NCBI GenBank assembly: GCA_002344065.1
Contig: DDTK01000015.1
Coordinates: forward strand, 389,842-453,841
Length of the DNA: 64,000 nucleotides
Direction: 5' to 3'
Origin: Flammeovirgaceae bacterium UBA2366
GTDB lineage: Bacteria; Bacteroidota; Bacteroidia; Cytophagales; Cyclobacteriaceae
Part shown: positions 1-8,675 of the stretch, piece by piece
Position numbering within the stretch: position 1 is the first letter of the stretch
Layout: each line of letters starts with the position of its first letter
Translations under genes and position numbers: made by a program
The notes under the pieces: model-generated
The model's input: only the letters and a program-made list of their open reading frames with translations
What the model was told of the DNA's origin: nothing
Database searches by the model: none

Positions 1-1
1 T

Positions 2-82
2 AAATCAAATAACGCAAGCCGCCACGAAAAGTTTCAAATTGGAATTGAATTCACATTAGGCTTTATTTGGGGCTTATTTTAA
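2..82 (+). CDS. C-terminal end of a protein, probably an outer-membrane beta-barrel (partial, 5' end outside window)
   Basis: Open from the window edge to a TAA at 80-82, giving 26 residues that end IGIEFTLGFIWGLF. Alternating polar and hydrophobic residues with a terminal aromatic residue are typical of the last strand of an outer-membrane beta-barrel, where the terminal Phe is part of the BAM recognition signal. The stop lies 5 nt before the likely ATG of the bestrophin gene, so the two may be co-transcribed. Only the tail is visible, so the family cannot be named. Confidence 0.4.
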   Translation, partial: KSNNASRHEKFQIGIEFTLGFIWGLF

Positions 83-87
83 AGGAA

Positions 88-966
88 ATGATCCAGTATA
101 ATCCCAAGTCGTGGTTTGCATTAATCTTTCATGCTTACAGCCGGTTTGTTATGAAAACCCTGTTGCCAGCCTTGGTTTTTATGGTGTTGTTCACCAGCGC
201 AGTATGTTATATTATACTGGAAATTGTTCACCCGGAAAAGGATGAGTTTACCAGTACTACGGCCCTTCACTCGCTTTTGGGTATTGTGCTGGGTTTATTC
301 CTGGTGTTTAGGATTAACAGCGCTTACGATCGTTGGTGGGAGGGTAGAAAGCTGTGGGGTTCCATGGTAAACAGTACCCGAAACTTTGCGTTAAAACTGA
401 ACGCCTACCTTGATCAGCACGACAAGGAAAACCGTGAGTGGTTTACTAAAATGATTCCCAATTTTGTGTATGCCTCAAAGGAGCATTTGCGTAAAGGTGT
501 TCAACTTTCTGAGTTGGAAGTAACGGATGAGAATTTTATTGATTCATTGAAGAAAGTGAATCACAAACCCAATGCTCTTGCCGGCATGCTCTATAGTAAA
601 GTCAACGCTTTATATAAAGAGAAAAAGCTAACCGGTGATCAGTTCTTTGTGCTGGATAAGGAATTAAAAGATTTTATTGACATAATCGGGGCATGCGAGC
701 GTATAAAAAACACACCCATACCGTACTCGTATAGCATGTACATCAAGAAATTCGTTTTTATCTACATCATTACGTTACCCTTCGGCTTTGTTACCACATT
801 TAAATATGTAACCATTCCAACCGTACTCCTGATTTCTTTTGTATTGCTGAGTGTTGAGTTGATTGCTGAAGAGATTGAAGACCCGTTCGGTCGTGATGTA
901 AATGATTTACCAACCGATGAACTGGCCGGAAAAATAAAGGAAAACATCCGTGAGATATTGGGGTAA
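88..966 (+). CDS. Bestrophin family protein (UPF0187-type anion channel)
   Basis: A 292-residue membrane protein of the bestrophin family, which forms pentameric anion (or, in some bacteria, cation) channels. The start MIQYNPKSWF is the usual opening of bacterial bestrophins, so I prefer the ATG at 88 over the in-frame TTG at 67. Visible features are a first hydrophobic segment near residues 24-46, the conserved NSAYDRWWEGR stretch after the second segment, and a late membrane pair followed by EEIEDPFGRDVNDLP, the family's acidic signature. The length is normal. It follows a barrel-protein tail by 5 nt. The transported ion cannot be read from the sequence. Confidence 0.88.
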   Translation: MIQYNPKSWFALIFHAYSRFVMKTLLPALVFMVLFTSAVCYIILEIVHPEKDEFTSTTALHSLLGIVLGLFLVFRINSAYDRWWEGRKLWGSMVNSTRNFALKLNAYLDQHDKENREWFTKMIPNFVYASKEHLRKGVQLSELEVTDENFIDSLKKVNHKPNALAGMLYSKVNALYKEKKLTGDQFFVLDKELKDFIDIIGACERIKNTPIPYSYSMYIKKFVFIYIITLPFGFVTTFKYVTIPTVLLISFVLLSVELIAEEIEDPFGRDVNDLPTDELAGKIKENIREILG

Positions 967-974
967 GAATTGAC

Positions 975-1097
975 TTACCAGATTGTACTGACTATAAAGT
1001 AGATAATAATGAGTAGAATCAATACACCGTACATAATCAAATCTACCCTGATATAAGGTTTGTATTCGTTATATAAATCCTTGATTTTCCGGAGCAT
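975..1097 (-). CDS. Small hypothetical membrane protein (40 aa)
   Basis: An ATG-to-TAA frame on the minus strand in the gap between two plus-strand genes. It encodes a charged N-terminal half (MLRKIKDLYNEYKPYIRVD) followed by one strongly hydrophobic segment of about 17 residues and a short tail ending in Trp. This single-span layout with a positive N-terminus is typical of real small membrane proteins and unlikely in random sequence. I do not recognise a family. There is no visible terminator or clear promoter. Confidence 0.45.
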   Translation of the reverse strand: MLRKIKDLYNEYKPYIRVDLIMYGVLILLIIIYFIVSTIW

Positions 1098-1203
1098 GTA
1101 AGGATTGATCAGAACAAATGTACAGAATTTGAATGTTTTAGTGCTTTCTTCTTGTTTTTAATGGATCAGTGTTTAATATTTCATCTTTCGATTTAGTGGG
1201 CAG

Positions 1204-4197
1204 ATGCGTTTCCTGTGCTTAGCGTTTATTGTTTTTTATTCTTCTGCTGTTCTTTCGCAGGAGGTGTTGAACAATAATTCGCCTGCGATTAAGTGGCAAA
1301 AAATCACTACACCCAACTTTCGTATTCTCTATCCAACGGGTTTTGACGCACAGGCTCAACGAATGGCCAATACGCTTGAGCATATTCGTGAGGCGGAATC
1401 CAGAACACTGGATGTAAGCACACGAAGAATTTCTGTCATCCTTCAAAATCAGAATGCTATTTCCAATGGTTTTGTCAGCCTGATACCCAGGCGATCGGAA
1501 TTTTATACCATGCCACCACAGGACTATAATTTTATTGGAACAACCGAATGGCTTGATCAGCTGGCTTCGCATGAATACCGACATGTTGTACAGTTCGATA
1601 AGGCTAATCGGGGTTTCAATAAACTTCTATACTATGCCTTTGGTCCGGCAACATTAGCAGCCATGTCGGTTACTGCGGTACCCCAATGGTTTTGGGAAGG
1701 CGATGCCGTAGCTACTGAAACGGCTTTCACACCTGGAGGTCGCGGCCGTATTCCAAATTTTGGATTGGTGTTTCGTACAAACCTGCTGGAAGGCAGGGAT
1801 TTTAATTACCACAAGCAATACTTGCGATCGTATAAACACAACATTCCTGATCATTATGTATTTGGTTACCAAATGGTAAGCTTTCTCCGGAAGTATACAA
1901 ATGACCCCATGATCTGGGATAAGGTAACCAGTCGTGCCTGGAGCATGCCCTTTATTCCTTTTACATTCTCCAATGCAATTAAAAAGGAAACGGGTATGCA
2001 TGTCACAAGCCTCTATCGAAAGATGGCTGATGACCTGACAAAACAATGGAATGAGGAAGTTGAAGCCTTAGCATTAACATCATTCGAGACAATACCTCAT
2101 CAACCCAGAACCGGTTATACCGACTATATGTATCCGCAGCTTTTGGAAGATGGAAGTATAGTGGTTATGAAGCGCGGTATTGGCGATATACTTCAATTCA
2201 GAATTTTAAAGGATGGAGCAGAGAAGAAGTCATTTATTCCTGGCGTGGTAAATGGAACAGGCATGCTCTCAGCGGAAGGAAATCTGGTAGTATGGAACGA
2301 GTATGGATTTGATCCGCGTTGGCGAATGAAAACCTATTCAGTTATTAAGTTGTACGATGTAAAAGAAAAAAAACTTAAGGTTGTTACACAGAAGACCCGC
2401 TATGCAAGTGCGTCCATCTCACCCGATCAGCAAAAAATCGTAACAGTAGAAACTGATACCGAGTATAACACCAACCTTGTGGTGTTGGACACTGCCGGTA
2501 TTGTGTTGAAAAAACTTCCTAATCCGGAACACGCATTTTACTCTATGCCTCGATGGTTTGATGGAGGAAAAAAAATCGTGGCTTTAAAAACAACCCGGCA
2601 AGGTAGAACCGTTTCTGTGTTTGAAGAAAACAGTGAACAGGAAACTGAATTGATTCCATATTCTCAGGAAAACATCGGTCACCCGGTGATGGTCGGTGAC
2701 TACCTGTTTTACAACTCACCGGTTACGGGTATCGACAATATTTATGTTCTTGACATAAAGAATGGAGAGCGACTACAAGTCACCAACAGTAAATATGGTG
2801 CTTACAATCCGGTTGTTTCCCCTGATTTAAAAGCAATCTATTACAATGAACAAACCCGCGATGGAATGGATGTGGTGGCTATTCCATTTGATCCGGCATT
2901 GTGGCGAACTTTTGCTCCGAAACCTGATCCTAAATCTTTCTTTCAGATCATTACACAACAGGAGGGAAGGCCTAATCTTTTTGACAGTATTCCTCAGCAA
3001 GCATTTGGCGCTAAGAAATATTCAAAAGTTTCTGGTGTATTCAATCCGTACAGTTGGGGGGCGTATTTCAACACAGGACTTACCCAGGCTGACATCGGAA
3101 TTTCATCACAGGATGTATTAAGCACTACCATTCTGAAAGCGGGCTATCTTTATGATATCAATGAACGAACAGGCGCCTGGAGAGTTGGTATGAGTTATCA
3201 GAATTGGTTTCCTATTGTCGATGTAGATTTCAAATTCGGAAACCGATCGTCAACAGAATCATTGATTTTTCAGGCTATTGATACTGTTAGTGTTGATAGT
3301 ATCAGAACATTTTACTTTTCAGATGATATTAATTTTAAGTGGAAGGAAAAGAATCTTGAAGTAGGACTTCGTATTCCATTAATTACTACACAGTCGCGAT
3401 ACTTTGGAAATGTAACTTTTGGCAACTTTGTTGGTTATACTCAGGTCTCGGATTATAGCAACGATCTCAATAACAGCAGGCTTATTCCTTTCTTATTTCG
3501 GAGCGGGCCATCAACACCTCCAACACCATCTTATGACAGTGGAGCATACTTTCTTCGAAGTTATCAGGATAATGGTAATTTGCTTTATAACCGTTTTAGT
3601 TTTTCAGCTTACAGATTATTGAAACAAAACCGAAGAGATATCAACAGTAAATGGGGTCAATCAGTTTACATGAATTGGTATGCTACACCTTATGGAGGAG
3701 ATTTTTCGGGTAATCAGTTTTCATTTTATACTGTAATGTATTTCCCAGGATTGTTCAAGCACCATTCTTTGTGGGGCTATTGGGGGTTTCAGGGAACTGA
3801 TTATCCTATCGGTTCGGATGTGAGAAATAATCTTAACAACTATCTATTTAACAATCAAATTCCGTTGCCGAGAGGTGTGTCTGTTGCACGTTTCCAAAAG
3901 TTTTATTCAATGTCTGCCAACTACACTTTGCCGGTTTGGTATCCTGATGTGGCGATGGGTCCTGTCTTGAACATTCAGCGAGTTCGAGCCAACGGTTTCG
4001 TTGATTACGGATTTGGAAGTTCTGAGGCGCCTAATGTGGCTGTTAGTCGTACTTATCTCACCGTAGGATGTGAGGTAAAATTTGATTTTAATTTTATGCG
4101 CTTACTCGACCAGTTTAACGCTGGTTTTCGGTATACGTATGGCATCGAACCTGCCGTGACAAACTTTGAATTTTTACTTGGCACCATTGGATTTTAG
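1204..4197 (+). CDS. Secreted/outer-membrane HExxH metallopeptidase-like protein with beta-propeller and C-terminal barrel
   Basis: A 997-residue protein with a signal peptide (residues 1-19, ending LSQ). A gluzincin-type zinc site is visible: HEYRH at residues 123-127 and a likely third ligand, Glu165, in WFWEGDAVATE, as in peptidase-MA-like proteins. Residues of about 300-580 contain repeated TolB/WD40-like propeller blades such as ASISPDQQKIV and PVVSPDLKAIYY. The last 400 residues alternate polar and aromatic residues and end in LLGTIGF, which fits an outer-membrane barrel. I infer a surface or periplasmic protease anchored through its own barrel; the substrate is unknown. Related Bacteroidota proteins are often annotated only as TolB-like or WD40-like. 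Confidence 0.75.
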   Translation: MRFLCLAFIVFYSSAVLSQEVLNNNSPAIKWQKITTPNFRILYPTGFDAQAQRMANTLEHIREAESRTLDVSTRRISVILQNQNAISNGFVSLIPRRSEFYTMPPQDYNFIGTTEWLDQLASHEYRHVVQFDKANRGFNKLLYYAFGPATLAAMSVTAVPQWFWEGDAVATETAFTPGGRGRIPNFGLVFRTNLLEGRDFNYHKQYLRSYKHNIPDHYVFGYQMVSFLRKYTNDPMIWDKVTSRAWSMPFIPFTFSNAIKKETGMHVTSLYRKMADDLTKQWNEEVEALALTSFETIPHQPRTGYTDYMYPQLLEDGSIVVMKRGIGDILQFRILKDGAEKKSFIPGVVNGTGMLSAEGNLVVWNEYGFDPRWRMKTYSVIKLYDVKEKKLKVVTQKTRYASASISPDQQKIVTVETDTEYNTNLVVLDTAGIVLKKLPNPEHAFYSMPRWFDGGKKIVALKTTRQGRTVSVFEENSEQETELIPYSQENIGHPVMVGDYLFYNSPVTGIDNIYVLDIKNGERLQVTNSKYGAYNPVVSPDLKAIYYNEQTRDGMDVVAIPFDPALWRTFAPKPDPKSFFQIITQQEGRPNLFDSIPQQAFGAKKYSKVSGVFNPYSWGAYFNTGLTQADIGISSQDVLSTTILKAGYLYDINERTGAWRVGMSYQNWFPIVDVDFKFGNRSSTESLIFQAIDTVSVDSIRTFYFSDDINFKWKEKNLEVGLRIPLITTQSRYFGNVTFGNFVGYTQVSDYSNDLNNSRLIPFLFRSGPSTPPTPSYDSGAYFLRSYQDNGNLLYNRFSFSAYRLLKQNRRDINSKWGQSVYMNWYATPYGGDFSGNQFSFYTVMYFPGLFKHHSLWGYWGFQGTDYPIGSDVRNNLNNYLFNNQIPLPRGVSVARFQKFYSMSANYTLPVWYPDVAMGPVLNIQRVRANGFVDYGFGSSEAPNVAVSRTYLTVGCEVKFDFNFMRLLDQFNAGFRYTYGIEPAVTNFEFLLGTIGF

Positions 4198-4211
4198 TGT
4201 CCCTGATTCCC

Positions 4212-4242
4212 TTGAATATCGACTTATTTAGCCCTATTTTTG
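4212..4242 (+). promoter_or_regulatory. Candidate Bacteroidota promoter for the PDH E2 gene
   Basis: A -33 TTG (4212-4214) is separated by 20 nt from a perfect -7 TAnnTTTG element (TATTTTTG, 4235-4242). Transcription would start near 4249, about 29 nt before the ATG at 4278. The pattern matches the Bacteroidota housekeeping promoter; no experimental support is visible. Confidence 0.5.
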
Positions 4243-4277
4243 ACCTCCTTTAATAATCCGTAATCTGAAAGAATATC

Positions 4278-5888
4278 ATGGCTGAGATTGTACGAATGCC
4301 CAAAATGAGTGATACCATGTCGGAGGGCGTTATTGCCAAGTGGCATAAAAAAGTGGGCGACACCGTGAAGTCGGGGGAACTGATGGCCGAAATTGAAACC
4401 GACAAGGCCACCATGGACTATGAATCGTTTAACGAGGGCACTATTTTATATGTAGGGGCAAAGGAGGGTGAGGCTGTTAAGGTGAACGATATACTCGCTA
4501 TTGTTGGTAAAAAGGGCGAGGACTATAAAGCCCTGCTAGAAGGTGCCGGACAGGCTGCCGACAGCGGTGGCAGCAAAGCAGAAGAACCAAAGGCAGAAGC
4601 TTCGGCAAAGCCGGTGACTATCGATACCTCAGGAATAAAAGCAGAGATTGTATTGATGCCAAAAATGAGCGACACCATGACCGAAGGTGTTATTGCTGCC
4701 TGGCATAAAAAAATTGGTGATGCTGTGAAATCGGGCGAACTGCTTGCGGAAATTGAGACGGATAAGGCTACCATGGATTTTGAATCCTATAATACCGGTA
4801 CACTTCTTTACATAGGTGCCGAAGCTGGTAAACCCGTTGCCATTAATGGCGTGCTGGCCATCATCGGAGAGAAGGGAGCAGATTGGCAAACGTTATTAAA
4901 AGCACACGAGGGTAAATCTTCCGGTGAACAAAAAGCACCATCCACCACAAGTGCACCAGCATCCACACAACCTGTAAAATCATCAACTCCGGTGTCGGTT
5001 CCTCAACCTGTTCAAACCAGCAATGGCAGAGTTAAAGCCTCTCCGCTGGCTAAGAAACTGGCCAAAGAGAAGGGTCTTGATATCCGAAGCATTCCGGGCA
5101 CTGGTGATCAGGGCAGGATTACCAAACGTGATGTGGAAAACTTCAAAGGCTCAGGAGCAAAAGGTTCAACCTTTGTATTGCCTACTATTGTTGCTGAGGA
5201 AAGCTTTGAGGAGATACCGGTTTCACAAATGCGCAAAACCATTGCCCGAAGGTTGGCCGAAAGTAAATTCACGGCCCCTCATTTTTACCTGACCATGGAA
5301 ATCAACATGGATAAGGCCATTGATGTTCGCAAGAGTATCAATGAAATCAGTCCGGTGAAAGTTTCTTTTAATGATATTGTACTGAAGGCTGCTGCCATGG
5401 CTATTCGCCTGAACCCAGATGTTAATGTTTCCTGGCTGGGTGAAAAAATCCGAAAGAATAAACATGTGCATATTGGTGTTGCGGTAGCGGTTAAAGATGG
5501 TTTGGTTGTTCCGGTAGTTCGCTTTGCCGATAACAAAACATTTTCGCACATCGCAGCCGAGGTAAAAGAACTGGCTCAAAAAGCGCACGATAAAAAACTT
5601 CAGCCCAGTGATTGGGAGGGAAGTACGTTTACTATTTCCAACCTGGGTATGTTTGGTATCGATCAGTTTACAGCGATCATCAATCCTCCTGATGCCTGCA
5701 TTCTGGCTGTGGGCGGTATTAAAGAAACTGCTATAGTAAAAAATGGTCAGCTTGTGCCTGGTAATGTAATGAAAGTGACTCTTTCATGTGACCATCGTGC
5801 TGTAGATGGTGCCATTGGTGCTGCATTTTTGAAAACCTTAAAGGAGTTGCTGGAAGACCCCATTAAAATAATGGCCCAGCATATTTAA
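4278..5888 (+). CDS. pdhC: Pyruvate dehydrogenase complex E2, dihydrolipoyl acetyltransferase
   Basis: A 536-residue E2 subunit of a 2-oxoacid dehydrogenase complex. It passes acetyl groups from E1 to CoA on a swinging lipoyl arm in the cytoplasm. Two N-terminal lipoyl domains are nearly copies of each other, each with the ETDKATMD motif (lipoyl lysines K43 and K163). An Ala/Pro/Ser-rich linker leads to a peripheral-subunit-binding domain (about residues 255-290, KASPLAKKLAKEKG). The C-terminal catalytic domain has the DHRAVDG motif (His506, Asp510). Two lipoyl domains and the short linker fit a pyruvate-type E2 rather than the usually single-lipoyl 2-oxoglutarate E2. E1 and E3 genes are not adjacent. 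Confidence 0.93.
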   Translation: MAEIVRMPKMSDTMSEGVIAKWHKKVGDTVKSGELMAEIETDKATMDYESFNEGTILYVGAKEGEAVKVNDILAIVGKKGEDYKALLEGAGQAADSGGSKAEEPKAEASAKPVTIDTSGIKAEIVLMPKMSDTMTEGVIAAWHKKIGDAVKSGELLAEIETDKATMDFESYNTGTLLYIGAEAGKPVAINGVLAIIGEKGADWQTLLKAHEGKSSGEQKAPSTTSAPASTQPVKSSTPVSVPQPVQTSNGRVKASPLAKKLAKEKGLDIRSIPGTGDQGRITKRDVENFKGSGAKGSTFVLPTIVAEESFEEIPVSQMRKTIARRLAESKFTAPHFYLTMEINMDKAIDVRKSINEISPVKVSFNDIVLKAAAMAIRLNPDVNVSWLGEKIRKNKHVHIGVAVAVKDGLVVPVVRFADNKTFSHIAAEVKELAQKAHDKKLQPSDWEGSTFTISNLGMFGIDQFTAIINPPDACILAVGGIKETAIVKNGQLVPGNVMKVTLSCDHRAVDGAIGAAFLKTLKELLEDPIKIMAQHI

Positions 5889-5910
5889 TTTTTCAGTCAT
5901 ATTTAGTGCT

Positions 5911-5931
5911 CCTACGACTTTAAGTCGTAGG
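5911..5931. repeat. Near-perfect palindrome between pdhC and hslV
   Basis: Two 10-nt arms, CCTACGACTT and AAGTCGTAGG, are separated by one T. The hairpin lies 22 nt after the E2 stop and 18 nt before the hslV ATG. There is only a short T-run (5937-5940) on the plus strand, so it is at best a weak terminator. It may instead be a short interspersed palindrome. Confidence 0.55.
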
Positions 5932-5949
5932 GTGACTTTTATTAGCCTC

Positions 5950-6483
5950 ATGAAGATAAAATCAACAACTGTATTGGCAGTAAGGCACAATGGACAGGTT
6001 TCCATTGGTGCTGATGGACAAGCCACCATGAACAATTACGTGGCTAAAGGCAACGTAAAAAAAATCCGTAAACTGCATGATGGCAAGGTAGTCACTGGTT
6101 TTGCAGGTTCCACGGCCGATGCCTTTACCTTGCTCGATAGGTTTGAGGAAAAGTTAAATTCCTACGGAGGCAATTTAAAACGTGCGGCCATTGAATTAGC
6201 GAAAGATTGGCGCATGGATCGTTACTTACGCAGACTTGAGGCGATGATGATAGCCGTAAATAAGGAAGAGGTACTGATCATTTCAGGTACAGGCGATGTA
6301 CTGGAGCCTGAAAATGAGGTAGCCGCCATTGGTTCAGGGGCTATGTATGCTCAGGCAGCAGCCTTGGCTTTGAAAAAACATGCCCCTGCTTTATCGGCTG
6401 AAGAAATCGTACGTGAAAGCCTGAATATTGCAGCGGATATCTGCATCTATACCAATCACAACCTGGTAATCGAAAAGCTTTAG
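5950..6483 (+). CDS. hslV: ATP-dependent protease subunit HslV
   Basis: A 177-residue proteasome-like threonine peptidase, the proteolytic core of the HslUV (ClpQY) protease in the cytoplasm. The ATG at 5950 gives MKIKSTTVLAVRHNGQ. By alignment with HslV the catalytic N-terminal Thr is residue 6, exposed after removal of a five-residue leader. The GADGQATM, KVRKL-like (KIRKLHDG) and GFAGSTADAFTL stretches are family hallmarks. An in-frame GTG at 5932 would add six residues but overlaps the palindrome, so it was not used. The ATPase partner hslU is not adjacent here; in many genomes the two are neighbours. Confidence 0.93.
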   Translation: MKIKSTTVLAVRHNGQVSIGADGQATMNNYVAKGNVKKIRKLHDGKVVTGFAGSTADAFTLLDRFEEKLNSYGGNLKRAAIELAKDWRMDRYLRRLEAMMIAVNKEEVLIISGTGDVLEPENEVAAIGSGAMYAQAAALALKKHAPALSAEEIVRESLNIAADICIYTNHNLVIEKL

Positions 6484-6537
6484 CTCTATTTTTTAGTGTG
6501 CTTTTGTGCCTTTGTGGCCCTGGAATATTGTGGGCTT

Positions 6538-7725
6538 CTACAAAGATTTATCAATCGCCCTGACAATTGCCTTACAGGCTTCCCTGATCTGATCTTCTGT
6601 AATGGTTAGCGGTGGAGCAATTCGGAAACTGTTGGGGTGCGATAAGAACCAATAACAGATAACACCTTCTTCCTTACCAAATTCAACGATTCGATTCACC
6701 TGCTCAGCAGTATCAAAATCAATTGCAAATAATAATCCTATTCTTCTGATCTCTTTAATGGCAGGGTGCTGAAGCAGCTGCGCCATTAACCTGCCCTTCT
6801 CCTCAACGGTTGCCACTAATTTCTCTTCTTCGATAACCTCAAGTGTTGCGAGTGCTGAAGCACAACAAACCGGGTTTCCACCAAAGGTTGTAATGTGGCC
6901 GAGTGGAGGATCGTGGGTAAGGCAGTGCATAATCTTTTTATCGGCAACGAACGTTCCTATAGGTAGGCCTCCGCCAAAAGCTTTGGCTAAGGTAAGTATG
7001 TCTGGTACAATCCCGTATTGTTCGAAGGCAAATAAGGTACCGGTGCGTCCCATGCCACACTGAATTTCATCCAGTATAAGCAAGGCGCCTGTTTCGTCAC
7101 ATCGTTTGCGAACGGCTTGCAAATAGCTTTTTGATGGAACGCGCACCCCTGCATCGCCCTGTATAGTTTCCATGATTACACAAGCTGTTCGTTCAGTTAT
7201 ATGAACCAAATCTTCAGCATTATTGAATTCAATAAAGCGAACATCGGGTAGGAGCGGACGAAAAGCTGATTTCTTAACCTCGTTTCCGGAAACGCTTAAC
7301 GAACCGTGTGTGCTTCCGTGATAAGATTTTTTGCACGATATAATTTCTGTTCTCCCGGTAAATCGTTTAGCCAGTTTAAGGGCTCCTTCGTTTGCCTCTG
7401 TGCCTGAGTTAACGAAATAACAGCAATTCAAAGAAGCGGGCAGCAGACTGGTTAATTTGGCCGCCAATAGGTTAGGTGTAGATTGTATGAACTCTCCATA
7501 CACCATCACATGCATGTGCTTGTCTAATTGGTTTTTGATGGCTTGAATCACACGGGGATGACGATGACCAATATTACTCACCGCAATTCCGGATATCAGG
7601 TCGGTATAGCGTTTTCCGTCAGGAGCATACAGGTAAATACCCTCAGCCTTTTCAATGGATATACCATACGGTTGCTGAGTGGTTTGCGCCAGGTTATTCA
7701 GAAAAACATGAGTACTGAAATCCAT
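6538..7725 (-). CDS. Class III PLP-dependent aminotransferase (acetylornithine/ornithine type)
   Basis: A 395-residue fold-type I aminotransferase of class III (omega-aminotransferases). The PLP lysine is K248 in LTLAKAFGGG, and D219 of LDEIQ would bind the pyridine nitrogen. The phosphate-binding stretch NSGTEANEGALKLAKR and the early SGIAVSNIGHRHP motif are also present. Substrates in this family include acetylornithine, ornithine and 4-aminobutyrate. The specificity cannot be settled by eye, and no arginine biosynthesis genes are adjacent. It is a single-gene unit; a terminator for the upstream minus-strand region ends 30 nt before its start. Confidence 0.85.
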   Translation of the reverse strand: MDFSTHVFLNNLAQTTQQPYGISIEKAEGIYLYAPDGKRYTDLISGIAVSNIGHRHPRVIQAIKNQLDKHMHVMVYGEFIQSTPNLLAAKLTSLLPASLNCCYFVNSGTEANEGALKLAKRFTGRTEIISCKKSYHGSTHGSLSVSGNEVKKSAFRPLLPDVRFIEFNNAEDLVHITERTACVIMETIQGDAGVRVPSKSYLQAVRKRCDETGALLILDEIQCGMGRTGTLFAFEQYGIVPDILTLAKAFGGGLPIGTFVADKKIMHCLTHDPPLGHITTFGGNPVCCASALATLEVIEEEKLVATVEEKGRLMAQLLQHPAIKEIRRIGLLFAIDFDTAEQVNRIVEFGKEEGVICYWFLSHPNSFRIAPPLTITEDQIREACKAIVRAIDKSL

Positions 7726-7754
7726 GCCCTAAAACTATGCATAGGGCTATCAAC

Positions 7755-7783
7755 AAAAAAGTCCTGACGATTTCATCAGGACT
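7755..7783 (-). terminator. Intrinsic terminator (minus strand)
   Basis: Read on the minus strand, AGTCCTGA pairs with TCAGGACT across an 8-nt loop and is followed by a run of six T. It would stop transcripts coming from the small ORF at 7815-7934, before the aminotransferase. This supports real minus-strand transcription of that gap. Confidence 0.7.
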
Positions 7784-7814
7784 CTTTAGTGACATGTGGG
7801 GTTGGTCAATCCGG

Positions 7815-7934
7815 TTAAGGATTTATAATGAGGGTGTATAAGATGCTTACGGCAACAGCAACTACCAGAAATATTACCCTTCTCATCCGGTGAAGGATCC
7901 TGCTCTCTATTCCAATTGTATTCGTTGTTGTCAT
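7815..7934 (-). CDS. Small hypothetical membrane protein (39 aa)
   Basis: An ATG-to-TAA minus-strand frame encoding an N-terminal polar part with MRRV at residues 17-20, then one hydrophobic span (about residues 20-37, IFLVVAVAVSIL and on) ending in NP. An intrinsic terminator lies 32 nt downstream on the same strand. The terminator and the positive-then-hydrophobic layout suggest a genuine short gene. No family is recognised. Confidence 0.45.
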   Translation of the reverse strand: MTTTNTIGIESRILHRMRRVIFLVVAVAVSILYTLIINP

Positions 7935-8090
7935 AACCTTTGGAAGTTGTTTCGTGCTATAAAAATGGCCAAATACCGGAGTGCCCACTCGTCAGGTTAT
8001 CCTGAAATCATACACGGGTATTCTTGTCTCATCATTTCGACTGTTAACCAGTTGGTGCTACTCGATTAAAGTGCAGCTTAAAGTCAAATT

Positions 8091-8411
8091 TCAGCGGTTA
8101 GACGCCTTATTTTGCCGTTCATTTTGATTTCCTACACGTGCAGCTGCCGGTGCTTCCATCTCGGCCATAGGCTTGTATTTGGGCTTTTTGGCTGAAACAA
8201 ACACCCTTTTTGAGTCTGATTTCGTGCGTTTTTTATGCAAAATGTTACACATAGCCTTAGCCTTATACACCTTATGCTTCGGGGTTTGTGCCTGTAATGA
8301 ACTGGAAATAAGTATCCCGATCACGATTATCAGGATGAGAACCACCACCTGTTTCAGCCGGGATGTAATCTGACCATTTGCAATTTCCTTAAAGTCTACC
8401 TCTTTCATCAT
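8091..8411 (-). CDS. Hypothetical membrane-anchored or secreted basic protein (106 aa)
   Basis: After about 20 polar residues there is a strong hydrophobic segment (residues 21-41, VVVLILIIVIGILI and following) ending SSSLQAQ. That could be a late signal peptide or a membrane anchor. The remainder is very rich in Lys/Arg (KKRTKSDSKRVF, KKPKYKP) and ends in a low-complexity Ala/Asn/Arg tail. Two adjacent ATGs (8411 and 8408) are possible starts. A plus-strand frame in the same place lacks such a layout. I do not recognise the family. The 260 bp upstream show no gene. Confidence 0.45.
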   Translation of the reverse strand: MMKEVDFKEIANGQITSRLKQVVVLILIIVIGILISSSLQAQTPKHKVYKAKAMCNILHKKRTKSDSKRVFVSAKKPKYKPMAEMEAPAAARVGNQNERQNKASNR

Positions 8412-8675
8412 GCCCTGTTCAGTCTGTTCTTAAAATCTTGTTCACAAAGTTGAATGTTTGAGAGGAGGGGAACCTGCGAATGCGAGGCAAAATCCTACAT
8501 TCGTTTTATTATAGAAGGGATTGCCAAACGGATGCCTTAGGCGGAGTTAATTCCGGACAATGGTAAAAAGCATAGGTTAATGTGACGAAATGGGTTTACA
8601 CAAGTACAGTGTGCTAACAAAACGAGGGGAAGAATTCCTGCTAATCGACAAAAGAGCACACTTACTTACATGTAG

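Noticed and set aside
5911..5931. Strong intrinsic terminator after pdhC
   Set aside because: The stem has a one-base centre and only a short T-run after it, so it is reported as a palindrome instead.
8173..8373. Plus-strand 66-residue frame opposite the 106-aa hypothetical protein
   Set aside because: It has no signal or domain pattern. The minus frame has an anchor-like segment and a continuous basic body.
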